From positions 1 through 64,000 of the forward strand of contig NZ_JAPCHX010000005.1 of assembly GCF_026107415.2 (NCBI RefSeq): 64,000 nt of DNA, in the 5' to 3' direction. The notes beneath the pieces are model-generated. The model saw only the letters and a list, made by a program, of their open reading frames with translations, had not been told where the DNA came from and searched no databases. Of the stretch, positions 8,174 to 15,388 are shown piece after piece. The position numbers were made by a program, and so were the translations under genes. The stretch's first letter is position 1. The number at the start of each line of letters is the position of its first letter. The DNA comes from Microbacterium sp. MPKO10 (GTDB lineage: Bacteria > Actinomycetota > Actinomycetes > Actinomycetales > Microbacteriaceae).

Positions 8174-9313
8174 TTACCGCTGGAGCTGCTCAGTCCGAGC
8201 GGCGTCGAGCGCGTCGGCCACCGTGTCGAGGTCGTCGTCGAACAGGTCGGTGTAGGTGTCGAGGGTCATCGCAGCGGAGGCATGCCCGAGCATCCGTTGC
8301 ACTGCCTTGACGTTGGCCCCGGCGCTGATCGCAAGCGACGCCGCGGTGTGGCGGAGGTCGTGGGGCGTGACCTTCGGCATGACGGGCGGCTCGGGCTGCT
8401 TCTTGGCCTTCGCCTCGGCGACTGCCTTCGCGTCCTCAGCCCTCACTCGCTTGACCGCGCCAGTGAACCATCCCGACTGAGCGTTGCCGGGCCGGAGATA
8501 GCCGCCCTCGTCCGCGGGCCAGAGGATCGCGTCGCCGCTCTTGCCCTTGGTCGCGCTCTTGATGGCGTCATCGAGGAAGGCCGGGTAGGGCACCGCGCGC
8601 CGCTCGTGCGTCTTCGGCGTGCCGACCTGGAACCGCCCATTGACGATGACGGCGTTCTCCTCGACCTGGACGCGGCGGCGCTTGACGTCCACGTGCTTCA
8701 CTCGCAATCCCGCGGCCTCGCCCCATCGCAGACCCGTATAGGAGAGGAACCGGATGAAGTCGGGGTATCGAGAAGCCAGCGCCAGGCGCTCGACCTGCCG
8801 GTGCGTCAGGTAGGCCCTCGGCTTCGAGGTCTTCCGTGGGGTTTTCACGTCGCGAGCCGGATTCGCCGAGATGCGCCGGTCGCGCACCGCGCCGTCAAGA
8901 ATGGACGCGAGCACGCCATGTACGCGCTTGACCGTAGTGGGAGACTTCGAATCGCTCAGCTCAGCGACCCAGGCGCTGATCTCGGTGTGCCGGATCGACC
9001 CTACCCGGCGCTCTCCCCACTTCGGCTCGACGTGAATGCGCCATGCGCTCTCGTCCGAGTGGTAGGTCGAGGGCTTAACCGCCGTCTTGTGCGCAGCGAG
9101 CCAGTCAGCCCCGAGCGCGCCGATGGTCGCCTGGGCATCGCTCGGCGCGATGTAGGACCCCTGGAGCTTTGAGACCTCGACGCTGGCGATGTAAGCCTCG
9201 GCGTCGCGTTTGCGTGCGAACCCTCCCTTGCGAGCCGTCTTGCCGTCGGGCTTGCGGTAACGGGCCTCCCAGCGCTTCCCGCTCTTGGTGTCGTAGCTGT
9301 ACGCGCTGCCCAT
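8174..9313 (-). CDS. Tyrosine-recombinase integrase
   Basis: The 379-residue protein has an N-terminal AP2-like arm-binding region (SGKRWEARYRKPDGK), a SAM-like core-binding domain (about 65-150), and a catalytic domain. Arg196 lies in TGLRWGEAAGL, His318 and Arg321 in HDLRH, His344 in LGHAS and Tyr354 in DTYTDLF. All catalytic residues are present, so it should be active. It should integrate and excise the element at the tRNA-Ser site, with its 3' end 116 bp from the left repeat. It is transcribed away from the excisionase and rep genes. Confidence 0.95.
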   Translation of the reverse strand: MGSAYSYDTKSGKRWEARYRKPDGKTARKGGFARKRDAEAYIASVEVSKLQGSYIAPSDAQATIGALGADWLAAHKTAVKPSTYHSDESAWRIHVEPKWGERRVGSIRHTEISAWVAELSDSKSPTTVKRVHGVLASILDGAVRDRRISANPARDVKTPRKTSKPRAYLTHRQVERLALASRYPDFIRFLSYTGLRWGEAAGLRVKHVDVKRRRVQVEENAVIVNGRFQVGTPKTHERRAVPYPAFLDDAIKSATKGKSGDAILWPADEGGYLRPGNAQSGWFTGAVKRVRAEDAKAVAEAKAKKQPEPPVMPKVTPHDLRHTAASLAISAGANVKAVQRMLGHASAAMTLDTYTDLFDDDLDTVADALDAARTEQLQR

Positions 9314-9580
9314 GATGCTCCGCTTCCGCTCGTATACGAGTCGAATCTGTGGGTCGATTCAACCGTGTGCAAATGTGAGTTTACCGTGGTACGCTGGTCA
9401 CAGACAACTGGACGCCCCGAAGACAATGACAAGGGGAAGTGGTGGAACCTCCACCGCGACGAGGATGATGTGAGCCGCTGGTCGGCGGCTCGTGGCGTCA
9501 CGTGCTGAGATGCACAAGGCGACGGTCTCCCCGCAGAGATGGACGGCTCATGCCGTCTGGACTGCGAGGAGGTATCGCAC
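9314..9580. promoter_or_regulatory. Divergent int/xis control region
   Basis: This 267-bp gap separates int (minus) and the excisionase (plus). A plausible rightward promoter has TTTACC near 9381 and TACGCT some 10-16 bp on, close to the plus-strand leader. Downstream the leader contains a stem GAGCCGC / GGCGGCTC (about 9473-9491) before the ribosome site GAGGAGG. Any operator for the excisionase or Rep would be expected here, but none is clear-cut. Confidence 0.4.
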
Positions 9581-9814
9581 ATGTCCGCCAAGACCACCGC
9601 CCCCGTCAGCTCGTCGCTGCTCGACTCGCTCATCACCGCCGACACCCTCGCTGAGCGCCTCGGCACCAAGCGTCGCACCGTCGATGAATGGCGGATCACG
9701 GGTAAGGGCCCGAAGTTCATTCGTGTCGGTCGTTCGGTTCGCTACCGCCCCGAGGCCGTCGAGGCCTGGCTGCTGAGCCAGGAGCGCCGCAGCACCTCCG
9801 AGGAGGTGCGCTGA
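9581..9814 (+). CDS. AlpA/MerR-type excisionase (helix-turn-helix)
   Basis: The ATG at 9581 follows GAGGAGGTATCGCAC, a strong ribosome site, and gives 77 residues; an in-frame upstream start lacks such a site. LITADTLAERLGTKRRTVDEWRITGKGPKFIRVGRSVRYRPEAVEAWL is the compact winged helix of phage- and ICE-type Xis/AlpA proteins. It likely bends DNA at the attachment site to direct excision and may regulate int. It starts the rightward operon of the element. Confidence 0.88.
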   Translation: MSAKTTAPVSSSLLDSLITADTLAERLGTKRRTVDEWRITGKGPKFIRVGRSVRYRPEAVEAWLLSQERRSTSEEVR

Positions 9815-9951
9815 TGGATGCTCTTCACGATCCCCCGACTTCCCTCCCCCTGACCCCAAGCGGGCGAAGCCCGCGCGGAGCCTTCGACGTGTGCACCTGT
9901 GCGCATTGCGGCGTGTCGCACCCGGTTCAGAGTTCCTCCACTTCTGCCACC

Positions 9952-10150
9952 AAATGGCGCGCAGCATGTATTCCAACGCGCGGGGGGCTCAAGCTTGCCG
10001 ATAGCCCCCCGCGCTACAACATGCCTGGTCAGCAGTGGTTTCAGAGCCGTTCCGCGAGGCGTTCTGACGCCCGTCTCAGCGGCCTCAGCAGGGCTTCCGA
10101 CGCGCGCCATTACGCGCGCCATTTGATGCGCCGCCCTCGTAATGGCGCGC
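9952..10150. repeat. Iteron-like repeats upstream of rep (candidate origin)
   Basis: The 10-mer AATGGCGCGC occurs four times: direct at 9953-9962 and 10141-10150, and inverted at 10102-10111 and 10114-10123. The inverted pair forms a 12-bp tandem (CGCGCGCCATTA/T). All lie within 210 bp upstream of rep, and a 12-bp perfect hairpin sits between them at 9978-10014. This is the arrangement of a Rep-binding origin of replication. An open frame from 9814 to 10173 crosses the whole region; it has a Cys-rich patch but no clear family and was not called as a gene. Confidence 0.6.
9978..10014. other. 12-bp perfect hairpin in candidate origin
   Basis: GCGCGGGGGGCT (9978-9989) and AGCCCCCCGCGC (10003-10014) pair perfectly around a 13-nt loop. 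No T-run follows, so a simple terminator is unlikely. HUH-type Rep proteins nick at or near such stem-loops, so this is the best candidate for the replication nick site. Confidence 0.5.
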
Positions 10151-10160
10151 ACTCCGAGCG

Positions 10161-11633
10161 GTGGTCGCGATGAACGCCGCAACGAAGAAGACGAGCGGCC
10201 CCAGTGGTCGGAAGCCTCCCGCCTACGTGACGTTCACGCAGCAGCTGAAGCCGGAGTTCTGGCCGGGCTGGGACGTGGCACTGATTCTCCTCGGCGACGT
10301 GCGAGCGATCGGCGAGGAGGCCTTGCGCCGGTACGAGGCTGCTGGCGGTGACTGCCAAGGGCTCTGGATCGTCAAGCACGGCAAGGACGTCCTGGCGGAC
10401 GGGTGCCCGAAGGACGATCACGTGCACGGGGTGCTCCAGCAGAGCGCCGGGCGCAAGGTCGAGGGCAAGCTGCAGTGCGCCGCGATGGATCAGGTCTTCG
10501 GCTGGGACAAGAGCGTCGTGAAGGGCCCGCCTCGTGGCGGCCGGATCGAGAACGCGCAGGCGTACCTGATCCACGCGAAGGACCCGGACAAGTACCAGTA
10601 CGGCGTCGAGGAGGTCGTCACGCTTCGCGGGAAGGCATACGCCGAGATCGAGGCCGAGCACCGCGACGCCTGGGCTCGCCGTGCCGTGATTGGTCGCAAG
10701 GCTGCGATCCCGATGAAGGAGTGGGCCGAGCTGGGCGACGCGCTCGTGCAGAAGGTGCTTGACGGCGAGGTCGACGAACTGGACCTCCTGCGGGACAAGA
10801 CGCTCATGGACGTGTACACGCGGAACGAGACGAAGGTCAATCTGGCGTTCAAGGTCCGCGCGAAGCGGGACATGATGCTGGAGGTTGAGAAGCTCCGGGC
10901 CGGGGTCTTTCAGAAGACGGTCATCTGGGCGATGGGCGCGAGCGATCAGGGTAAGAGCTACCTGGTCGAGTCGGTTGCTGCCGAGCTGTCGGCTCGTCTC
11001 GGGTGGGCGGTGTTCCGCGCCACTGCGAAGAACGGGCCGGACGCATACAACGGCGAGCCGATCTTCATGATGAACGAGCCCAGCTCGCGGGTCATGGAGT
11101 GGTCTGACTTCCTCCAGCTGCTCGACCCTCGGCAGGGTGGGCCGATCTCGGCCCGCTACTACAACAAGCCGGATGCGGCCCCGCGGCTGATCCTCATCGC
11201 CGTGGCCGTCGATCCGGTCGAGTTCGGCTTCTTCATCCCAGGGAAGCGCTCGACGGATGACTCCCTCGATCAGCTCGTGCGCCGGATCACTCTCATGATC
11301 GAGGCGCGGAAGATCGACGGCGAGCCGCACTACTCGATCAGCAATGTCGGGGAGGTCGCGCCCTATCAGCGCTGCATCCGCGTTCCTGGTCGCGACGGCA
11401 CCGTGTCGCGGCCCGAATGGATGATGCTCGGCTACGACAAGACCGAGACCGAGGTCGAGCTGACGCACGCCGAGGCACTCGACACGGTGCTCGATGTCGT
11501 CGCGGTGCGGTCGCCGGACGCCGGGCTCGTGACCTCGGCGCAGCGTCATCTCGACGACAGCACCGCGGCCCTGGCCGCGCGCGGCATCGTCTTCAACGAG
11601 CCGCCGATGCTGGTCGCAGGAGGTGCGGCATGA
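10161..11633 (+). CDS. rep: Replication initiator Rep: HUH endonuclease plus SF3 helicase
   Basis: The GTG at 10161 gives 490 residues; the ATG at 10170 is an equal alternative. The N-terminal part has the HUH metal motif DDHVHGVL (His87/His89) and a later NAQAYLIHAKDPDKYQY block, where Tyr135 is the likely nicking residue. The C-terminal part is a superfamily 3 helicase: Walker A GASDQGKS (259-266), Walker B-like IFMMNEP (301-307) and a sensor segment RLILIAV. HUH plus SF3 in one protein is the architecture of CRESS-DNA virus Reps and of related bacterial pCRESS plasmids. It should start rolling-circle replication of the excised circle. The stop overlaps the next start (ATGA). Confidence 0.88.
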   Translation: MVAMNAATKKTSGPSGRKPPAYVTFTQQLKPEFWPGWDVALILLGDVRAIGEEALRRYEAAGGDCQGLWIVKHGKDVLADGCPKDDHVHGVLQQSAGRKVEGKLQCAAMDQVFGWDKSVVKGPPRGGRIENAQAYLIHAKDPDKYQYGVEEVVTLRGKAYAEIEAEHRDAWARRAVIGRKAAIPMKEWAELGDALVQKVLDGEVDELDLLRDKTLMDVYTRNETKVNLAFKVRAKRDMMLEVEKLRAGVFQKTVIWAMGASDQGKSYLVESVAAELSARLGWAVFRATAKNGPDAYNGEPIFMMNEPSSRVMEWSDFLQLLDPRQGGPISARYYNKPDAAPRLILIAVAVDPVEFGFFIPGKRSTDDSLDQLVRRITLMIEARKIDGEPHYSISNVGEVAPYQRCIRVPGRDGTVSRPEWMMLGYDKTETEVELTHAEALDTVLDVVAVRSPDAGLVTSAQRHLDDSTAALAARGIVFNEPPMLVAGGAA

Positions 11634-12211
11634 GCGTGCCTGATCTGAGCAGGTTGAACCAAGGGGGCGGGGCCCACGGAGCGAGCGTAGCGAGTGGAGT
11701 GGGTGCCCCCGTCCCTGACGGCAACGGGAACGAGCGGAGCGAGTTTCCGGGGCCGGAAGGGTTGGTTCGTTACGTTGCTGACCGGGACCATACAGCTGCG
11801 AGGCAGACCCCTACGGCGAAGCCGTTGGGGCGGCCGAAGCAGTTCTCCGGGAAGCTCCGCGTGCCGATGACCGACGAGCAGCGCGAGAAGGTCGAGGCGC
11901 TGCGGGAGGCCTCCGGCTGCTCTGCTGCCGAGGCCGTGCGACGGCTGATCGACGGTGCGCCGGTGCCTGCGCCGGTCGTCCACGCAGCGGTCGATCCGGA
12001 CGCCTACCGGGCGCTGCTCGCCGCCCTCGGTGGCATCCGCGCGGAGCTGAATCGAGGTGTCGGGAACCTGTACCGGCTGACCCGCGACGCCTACCAGTCC
12101 TGGCAGGTGCCGGAGCCCGATCAGCTCGACGAGCTGCGCGCCGATCTGGCTCGCGGGCTCGACGACCTCGGGGCGCTCGCGGAGCGCGTGCGGGAGGTGT
12201 CGCCGTGGTAG
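11630..12211 (+). CDS. MobC-like ribbon-helix-helix mobilization protein
   Basis: 193 residues. After a low-complexity, Gly/Pro-rich N-terminus (1-65), the segment GKLRVPMTDEQREKVEALREASGCSAAEAVRRLIDG reads as a ribbon-helix-helix DNA-binding fold. The C-terminal half (AALGGIRAELNRGVGNLYRL) resembles MobC helpers with the IRAELNRIGNNLNQ pattern. It lies directly before the relaxase and overlaps its start by 7 bp. It is inferred to bind the transfer origin and help the relaxase nick. The N-terminal coding part contains palindromic DNA (11663-11710), which could be that origin. Confidence 0.75.
   Translation: MSVPDLSRLNQGGGAHGASVASGVGAPVPDGNGNERSEFPGPEGLVRYVADRDHTAARQTPTAKPLGRPKQFSGKLRVPMTDEQREKVEALREASGCSAAEAVRRLIDGAPVPAPVVHAAVDPDAYRALLAALGGIRAELNRGVGNLYRLTRDAYQSWQVPEPDQLDELRADLARGLDDLGALAERVREVSPW
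11663..11710. promoter_or_regulatory. Nested inverted repeat, candidate oriT
   Basis: Outer arms GGGGGC (11663-11668) and GCCCCC (11705-11710) enclose inner arms CCCAC (11673-11677) and GTGGG (11699-11703). The loop holds GAGCGAGCGTAGCGAG. It lies inside the start of the mob accessory gene, two kilobases after the rep origin and just before the relaxase, a common place for oriT. The function is inferred from structure and position only. Confidence 0.4.
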
Positions 12212-13472
12212 CCGCGCCACCGCCTCGCAGCTCGCGGAACGCCTCCGGCGGCATCCGCTACCTCACCACGGGGACGGCGCACGACGGCTCCGACAAGCCG
12301 CGCTCGTGGTACTTGGATGGCATCGACTGCGCGCCCGAAACCGCCGCCGCGGAGTGGCGGTCCGTGCGCCAGCGCTTCGGCAAGGACGGCACGCGGTCAC
12401 GGCTCGACGAGAGCGGCCGAGAGGCTACCGAGGGCGCGTATGTGCAGGCCGTGCACATCGTGCTCTCGTACGACCCGAACGATCCCGAGGCGATCCGCAG
12501 GGCGCACGAGCAGTCCCGGGAGGTTGCCGAGCTGATCCGCGACGGCCATCAGGTCGTCATGGCGACGCAGAACGACGGCTTGGGTTCCGATGGGGTCGGC
12601 AAGGTGCACACGCACATCTACATCAACGCCGTGCACCCGGAGACCGGGCGCAGCGCGAACGGGCGGCACACAGCGCGAAGAACATCAACACGCTGCGCCG
12701 CACGGTCGATGCGGTCTCGCTGGAGCACGGCCGCGACAACGCGGCGCTCATGGCCGAGCGGGACCGCTCGATCCGGCGCACGCCGGAGGAGATCAGGCAG
12801 AGGGCCGGCGGCGAGTACGTCTGGAAGGACGACCTCGCCGAGCGTCTGGACCGCTCTCTGAGCGACTCGACCAGCCGCGAGGACTGGAAGGCCCGGGCCG
12901 ACGCCGAGGGCGTCGAGATCGTCTACCGCGGTCGCACTGGTGTGTCGTACCGATTCACCGACGAGCAGGGCGAGGAGCGCAAGGCCAGGGCTCGCGACCT
13001 GGGCTCCCGGTGGACGGCGAAGAGCATCGACGCCGATCTCGCGGCGAACCTCCAACGCGTCCAGGCGCAGCAGCTCCCGGTCGCGGAAGCCGAGGACGAG
13101 TGGGATTTCGAGGTCATCGAGCCCACGTACAACACGACGATAGAGAGTCAGGAGACTGAGCATGTCGAGCACGAAGAGCCCCGCCGAGGCCATGCTGGAG
13201 CTGAGCGGGAGGGTCGCGACCCTGATCGCCGAGCAGCAGAGCACGAGGCAGGCAGTCAGGGACGCGCTGGAGCGGATCGAGCGGGTATCGACCTCGCGGC
13301 CGTCCGAGAGCACGTCGCCGCAGACCGCGAGCGTCGAGAGCAGACTGAGCGAGATCGAGAGCACGCTCAGCGAGTTCGCGCAGAGTCTCGACGGGAAGCG
13401 CTTGAACGCCGCGTCGCAGAGCTTGGTCGCGGAGGCGCAGAGGAATCACGCGGCTACGGCCTCGGCGATTGA
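12205..13472 (+). pseudogene. MobA/VirD2-type relaxase with a frameshift near 12668
   Basis: The first frame (from GTG 12205) encodes Tyr19 in GGIRYLTTG, HIVLSYDPNDP, and the metal triad HTHIYIN (His135, His137, Asn141). It then runs out of relaxase-like sequence after NGRH. At about 12668 the homologous sequence resumes in the -1 frame with SAKNINTLRRTVD and continues to 13472 through WKDDLAERL and an Arg/Glu-rich tail. One missing base in CGGCACACAGCG explains the break. No heptameric slippery site is visible, so mutation or sequencing error is more likely than programmed shifting. If the sequence is right, self-encoded nicking for transfer is lost. Confidence 0.8.
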
Positions 13473-13965
13473 GGGGCTCAAGGCGCAGGCCGCGGCGAAC
13501 CAGAAGCTCGTGAGCCAGGTCGGCGGCGCGGTGCAGCGGATCGGGAAGCGCACCGAGGAACGGGTCGAGAAGGCCGTCGAGCAGGTCGCCGGGGAGGCCT
13601 CGGCCACGATGACCGCGAACCTCGATGCGTCGAACGAACGGGCCGAGCGGATCATCGCGGCGACGGCGAAGCTGGAAGCGCGTCAGCTCTGGTCGGCGGC
13701 CGCGGCGATGTGCCTCGCCCTCCTGCCGGTGGTCGTGGTCGTCGCCGGGCTTTGGATGGGTATCGCTGGGCTCATCGTGGGCGCTCAGTGGGCGCTGGAC
13801 GTGGACGGGAGCGTGTGGCTCGGCGTCGGGCGCTGGCTCGTGGTCGCCGTGGGCCTCGCCGGGGCGGGCTACGGGCTCTTCGCGTCCGTCCGCTGGGTCG
13901 CTGGCCTTGTGGGGACGTGGAGGGTCTCTGGGATGCCGAAGTGGCCGAGCTGGCGCAAGCGGTGA
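13162..13965 (+). CDS. Mobilization-type coiled-coil membrane protein, nested in relaxase 3' end
   Basis: 267 residues from ATG 13162 (after GGAGACTGAGC). Residues 1-175 are long amphipathic helices rich in Glu, Arg, Ser and Ala, predicted coiled coil. Two strong membrane helices follow (about 185-210 and 225-250), ending with a short basic tail. The first 311 bp overlap the relaxase tail in another frame, as mbeB/mbeD genes do inside mbeA of ColE1-type plasmids. It could tether the relaxosome to a coupling protein at the membrane. No sequence family was recognised; the role is inferred from place and build. Confidence 0.65.
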   Translation: MSSTKSPAEAMLELSGRVATLIAEQQSTRQAVRDALERIERVSTSRPSESTSPQTASVESRLSEIESTLSEFAQSLDGKRLNAASQSLVAEAQRNHAATASAIEGLKAQAAANQKLVSQVGGAVQRIGKRTEERVEKAVEQVAGEASATMTANLDASNERAERIIAATAKLEARQLWSAAAAMCLALLPVVVVVAGLWMGIAGLIVGAQWALDVDGSVWLGVGRWLVVAVGLAGAGYGLFASVRWVAGLVGTWRVSGMPKWPSWRKR

Positions 13966-14041
13966 CCACGCCTCCCGAGGGCAAGGGCGCGGAGCGCGTG
14001 CGGCAGCCCGCACCACTGGACGATTGGTCAGCTGACACTGT

Positions 14042-14063
14042 ATAGTCATCGTATGCTGACTAT
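14042..14063. promoter_or_regulatory. Operator overlapping the start codon of the ArsR/CmtR gene
   Basis: ATAGTCA (14042-14048) and TGACTAT (14057-14063) are exact inverted arms around 8 bp. TATAGT at 14041-14046 fits a -10 element that would place +1 at the ATG (14053), so the message is probably leaderless. The sensor bound here would cover the -10 and start codon and shut off both its own gene and the coupled transporter. Confidence 0.7.
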
Positions 14064-14412
14064 TGCTTCACGCCTCGACGTCATGAACCGGCTCGGCCGC
14101 GCCATGGCCGACCCGACGCGCTCCAAGATCCTCATGACCCTGCTCGACGGCCCGAGCTACCCGGCCGTGCTCTCGCGCGAGCTGGAGCTCACCCGCTCGA
14201 ACGTGTCCAACCACCTGACCTGCCTGCGCGACTGCGGGATCGTCGTCGCCGAGCCCGAGGGCCGCCAGACGCGCTACGAGATCGCCGACCCGCACCTCGC
14301 GGCGGCACTGACGGCCCTGATCGACGTCACGCTCGCGGTGGACGAGGACGCGCCGTGCATCGACCCTGCGTGCTCGGTGCCAGGCTGCTGCGGAACGGAG
14401 GTGGAGGCGTGA
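14053..14412 (+). CDS. ArsR/SmtB metal sensor, CmtR-like
   Basis: 119 residues with winged-helix core LGRAMADPTRSKILMTLLDG and recognition helix LTRSNVSNHLTCLRDCGIV, close in pattern to mycobacterial CmtR (Cd/Pb sensor), including LTRSNVSNHLxCLRxCG. Cysteines lie in the recognition region and in a C-terminal tail, CIDPACSVPGCC, that could ligate thiophilic metals. It should repress by binding the 14042-14063 operator and release on metal binding. Its last codons overlap the transporter start (GTGA). It is cargo of the mobile element. Confidence 0.88.
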   Translation: MLTIASRLDVMNRLGRAMADPTRSKILMTLLDGPSYPAVLSRELELTRSNVSNHLTCLRDCGIVVAEPEGRQTRYEIADPHLAAALTALIDVTLAVDEDAPCIDPACSVPGCCGTEVEA

Positions 14413-15062
14413 ACGAGGCTCCGACCACCGCGCGCCGCGCGACCCTGCACCGACGCGTCCGCTTCATCGTCGGCTTCACGATCACCTACAACGTCATCGA
14501 GGCCATCGTCGCCGTCTGGGCGGGCGTCCTCGCCTCGTCCGCGGCGCTCATCGGCTTCGGGCTCGACTCGGTGGTCGAGGTGCTCTCGGCCGCGGCCATC
14601 GCCTGGCAGTTCACGAGGAAGGACCCAGAGCGTTGGGAGAAGGTCACTGTCAAGGCCATCGGCATCGCCTTCTTCGCTCTGGCGGCCTATGTCTCGGTCG
14701 ATGCGGTGCTGGCCTTGATCGGCCAAGAAGGCCCTGACCGTAGCCCTCTGGGCCTCGGCATCACCGGGCTGAGCCTGGTCGTCATGCCGCTGCTGGCCTG
14801 GTTCGAGGTCCGCACCGGGCGAGAGTTGAGCTCCAAGAGCGTGATGGCCGACGCCAAGCAGCTCATCCTGTGCATCTACCTCTCCGGTGCGGTGTTCGTC
14901 GGTCTGGTCCTCAATAGCCTGTTCGGCTGGTGGTGGGCGGACTCGGTCGCGGCGCTGGTCGTGGCGGTGCTCGCCGTGCGCGAGGGCCTGGAGGCCTGGC
15001 GTGGCGACGTCGAGTCGCCGTTCGAGGTGCTGGAGGACCTCGAAAACGAGGACGACGACTGA
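14409..15062 (+). CDS. Cation transporter (CDF-type membrane domain only)
   Basis: GTG at 14409 overlaps the regulator stop (GTGA), giving 217 residues after GGAGG. Six hydrophobic helices are visible. Acidic residues within helices, in IGFGLDSVVEV and WWWADSVAALV, match the metal-site aspartates of cation diffusion facilitators. The cytoplasmic C-terminal domain of usual CDF proteins is absent; the protein ends in an acidic tail (EDLENEDDD). With a CmtR-like sensor in front, it is inferred to export Cd, Pb or Zn. Confidence 0.82.
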   Translation: MNEAPTTARRATLHRRVRFIVGFTITYNVIEAIVAVWAGVLASSAALIGFGLDSVVEVLSAAAIAWQFTRKDPERWEKVTVKAIGIAFFALAAYVSVDAVLALIGQEGPDRSPLGLGITGLSLVVMPLLAWFEVRTGRELSSKSVMADAKQLILCIYLSGAVFVGLVLNSLFGWWWADSVAALVVAVLAVREGLEAWRGDVESPFEVLEDLENEDDD

Positions 15063-15120
15063 CGGCTTGCGTGGCTTCTGTTACCGCTGCGTTACTGCTG
15101 GACCTGGCGGAAACATGACA

Positions 15121-15162
15121 AAGGCCCCGAAATCCTTGATTTCTCAGGAATCTCGGGGCCTT
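15121..15162 (-). terminator. Element-borne terminator for tRNA-Ser
   Basis: AAGGCCCCGA (15121-15130) pairs with TCTCGGGGCCTT (15151-15162), with part of the loop able to extend the stem (AATCCT/AGGAAT). On the minus strand it lies 6 bp after the CCA end of the tRNA and ends in CCTTT. It belongs to the element and replaces the chromosomal terminator displaced to 7985-8027. Confidence 0.7.
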
Positions 15163-15167
15163 CTATC

Positions 15168-15195
15168 TGGCGGTGACGGTGGGATTTGAACCCAC
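15168..15195. repeat. Right attachment repeat inside tRNA-Ser
   Basis: 28 bp identical to 8031-8058, covering the T arm, acceptor 3' strand, discriminator G and CCA of the intact tRNA-Ser gene. Integration here leaves the tRNA whole. Confidence 0.92.
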
Positions 15196-15258
15196 GGTGG
15201 AGGGTCACTCCACACGACTTTTCGAGAGTCGCACCTTCGGCCGCTCGGACACGTCACC
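15168..15258 (-). tRNA. tRNA-Ser(CGA)
   Basis: A 91-nt class II tRNA on the minus strand. The acceptor stem is GGTGACG / CGTCACC with discriminator G and encoded CCA. The anticodon stem CGACT/AGTCG holds loop CTCGAAA, anticodon CGA (reads UCG). A long variable arm and the T loop GTTCAAATC are present. It is the insertion target of the 8-15 kb element. Confidence 0.95.
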
Positions 15259-15388
15259 GCGGACAAGTGTAGATGATTCCCACGCCACAGCGTTAATCGA
15301 CGCATCTTCGCCATCCTGCACACGACGGCGTGCAGAGGCGGGACGCCAGCTCTACCAGCATCCCGCCTCTCTCCATCGACAAACCGCG

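Larger units (their letters stand above)
8031..15195. mobile_element. Integrated mobilizable element in tRNA-Ser(CGA) with CRESS-like Rep
   Basis: A 28-bp identical repeat covering the tRNA-Ser 3' end (T arm through CCA) bounds the element at 8031-8058 and 15168-15195. Inside are, in order, a minus-strand integrase beside the left repeat, then rightward excisionase, iteron-like repeats, rep, ribbon-helix-helix gene, relaxase (frameshifted), nested mob gene, CmtR-like regulator and cation transporter. This is the gene set of a plasmid-like integrative mobilizable element of about 7.1 kb. There are no conjugation-channel genes, so transfer would need a helper. The octamer CAGCATCC, common in the surrounding chromosome, was not seen inside. 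Confidence 0.9.

Noticed and set aside
9814-10173. 119-codon frame between the excisionase and rep
   Set aside because: It overlaps the iteron-like repeats and hairpin, and has no clear family. A CTCAHC patch kept it under consideration, but DNA function explains the region better.
12655-12680. Programmed -1 frameshift in the relaxase
   Set aside because: No slippery heptamer or downstream pseudoknot is evident; a single-base loss is simpler.
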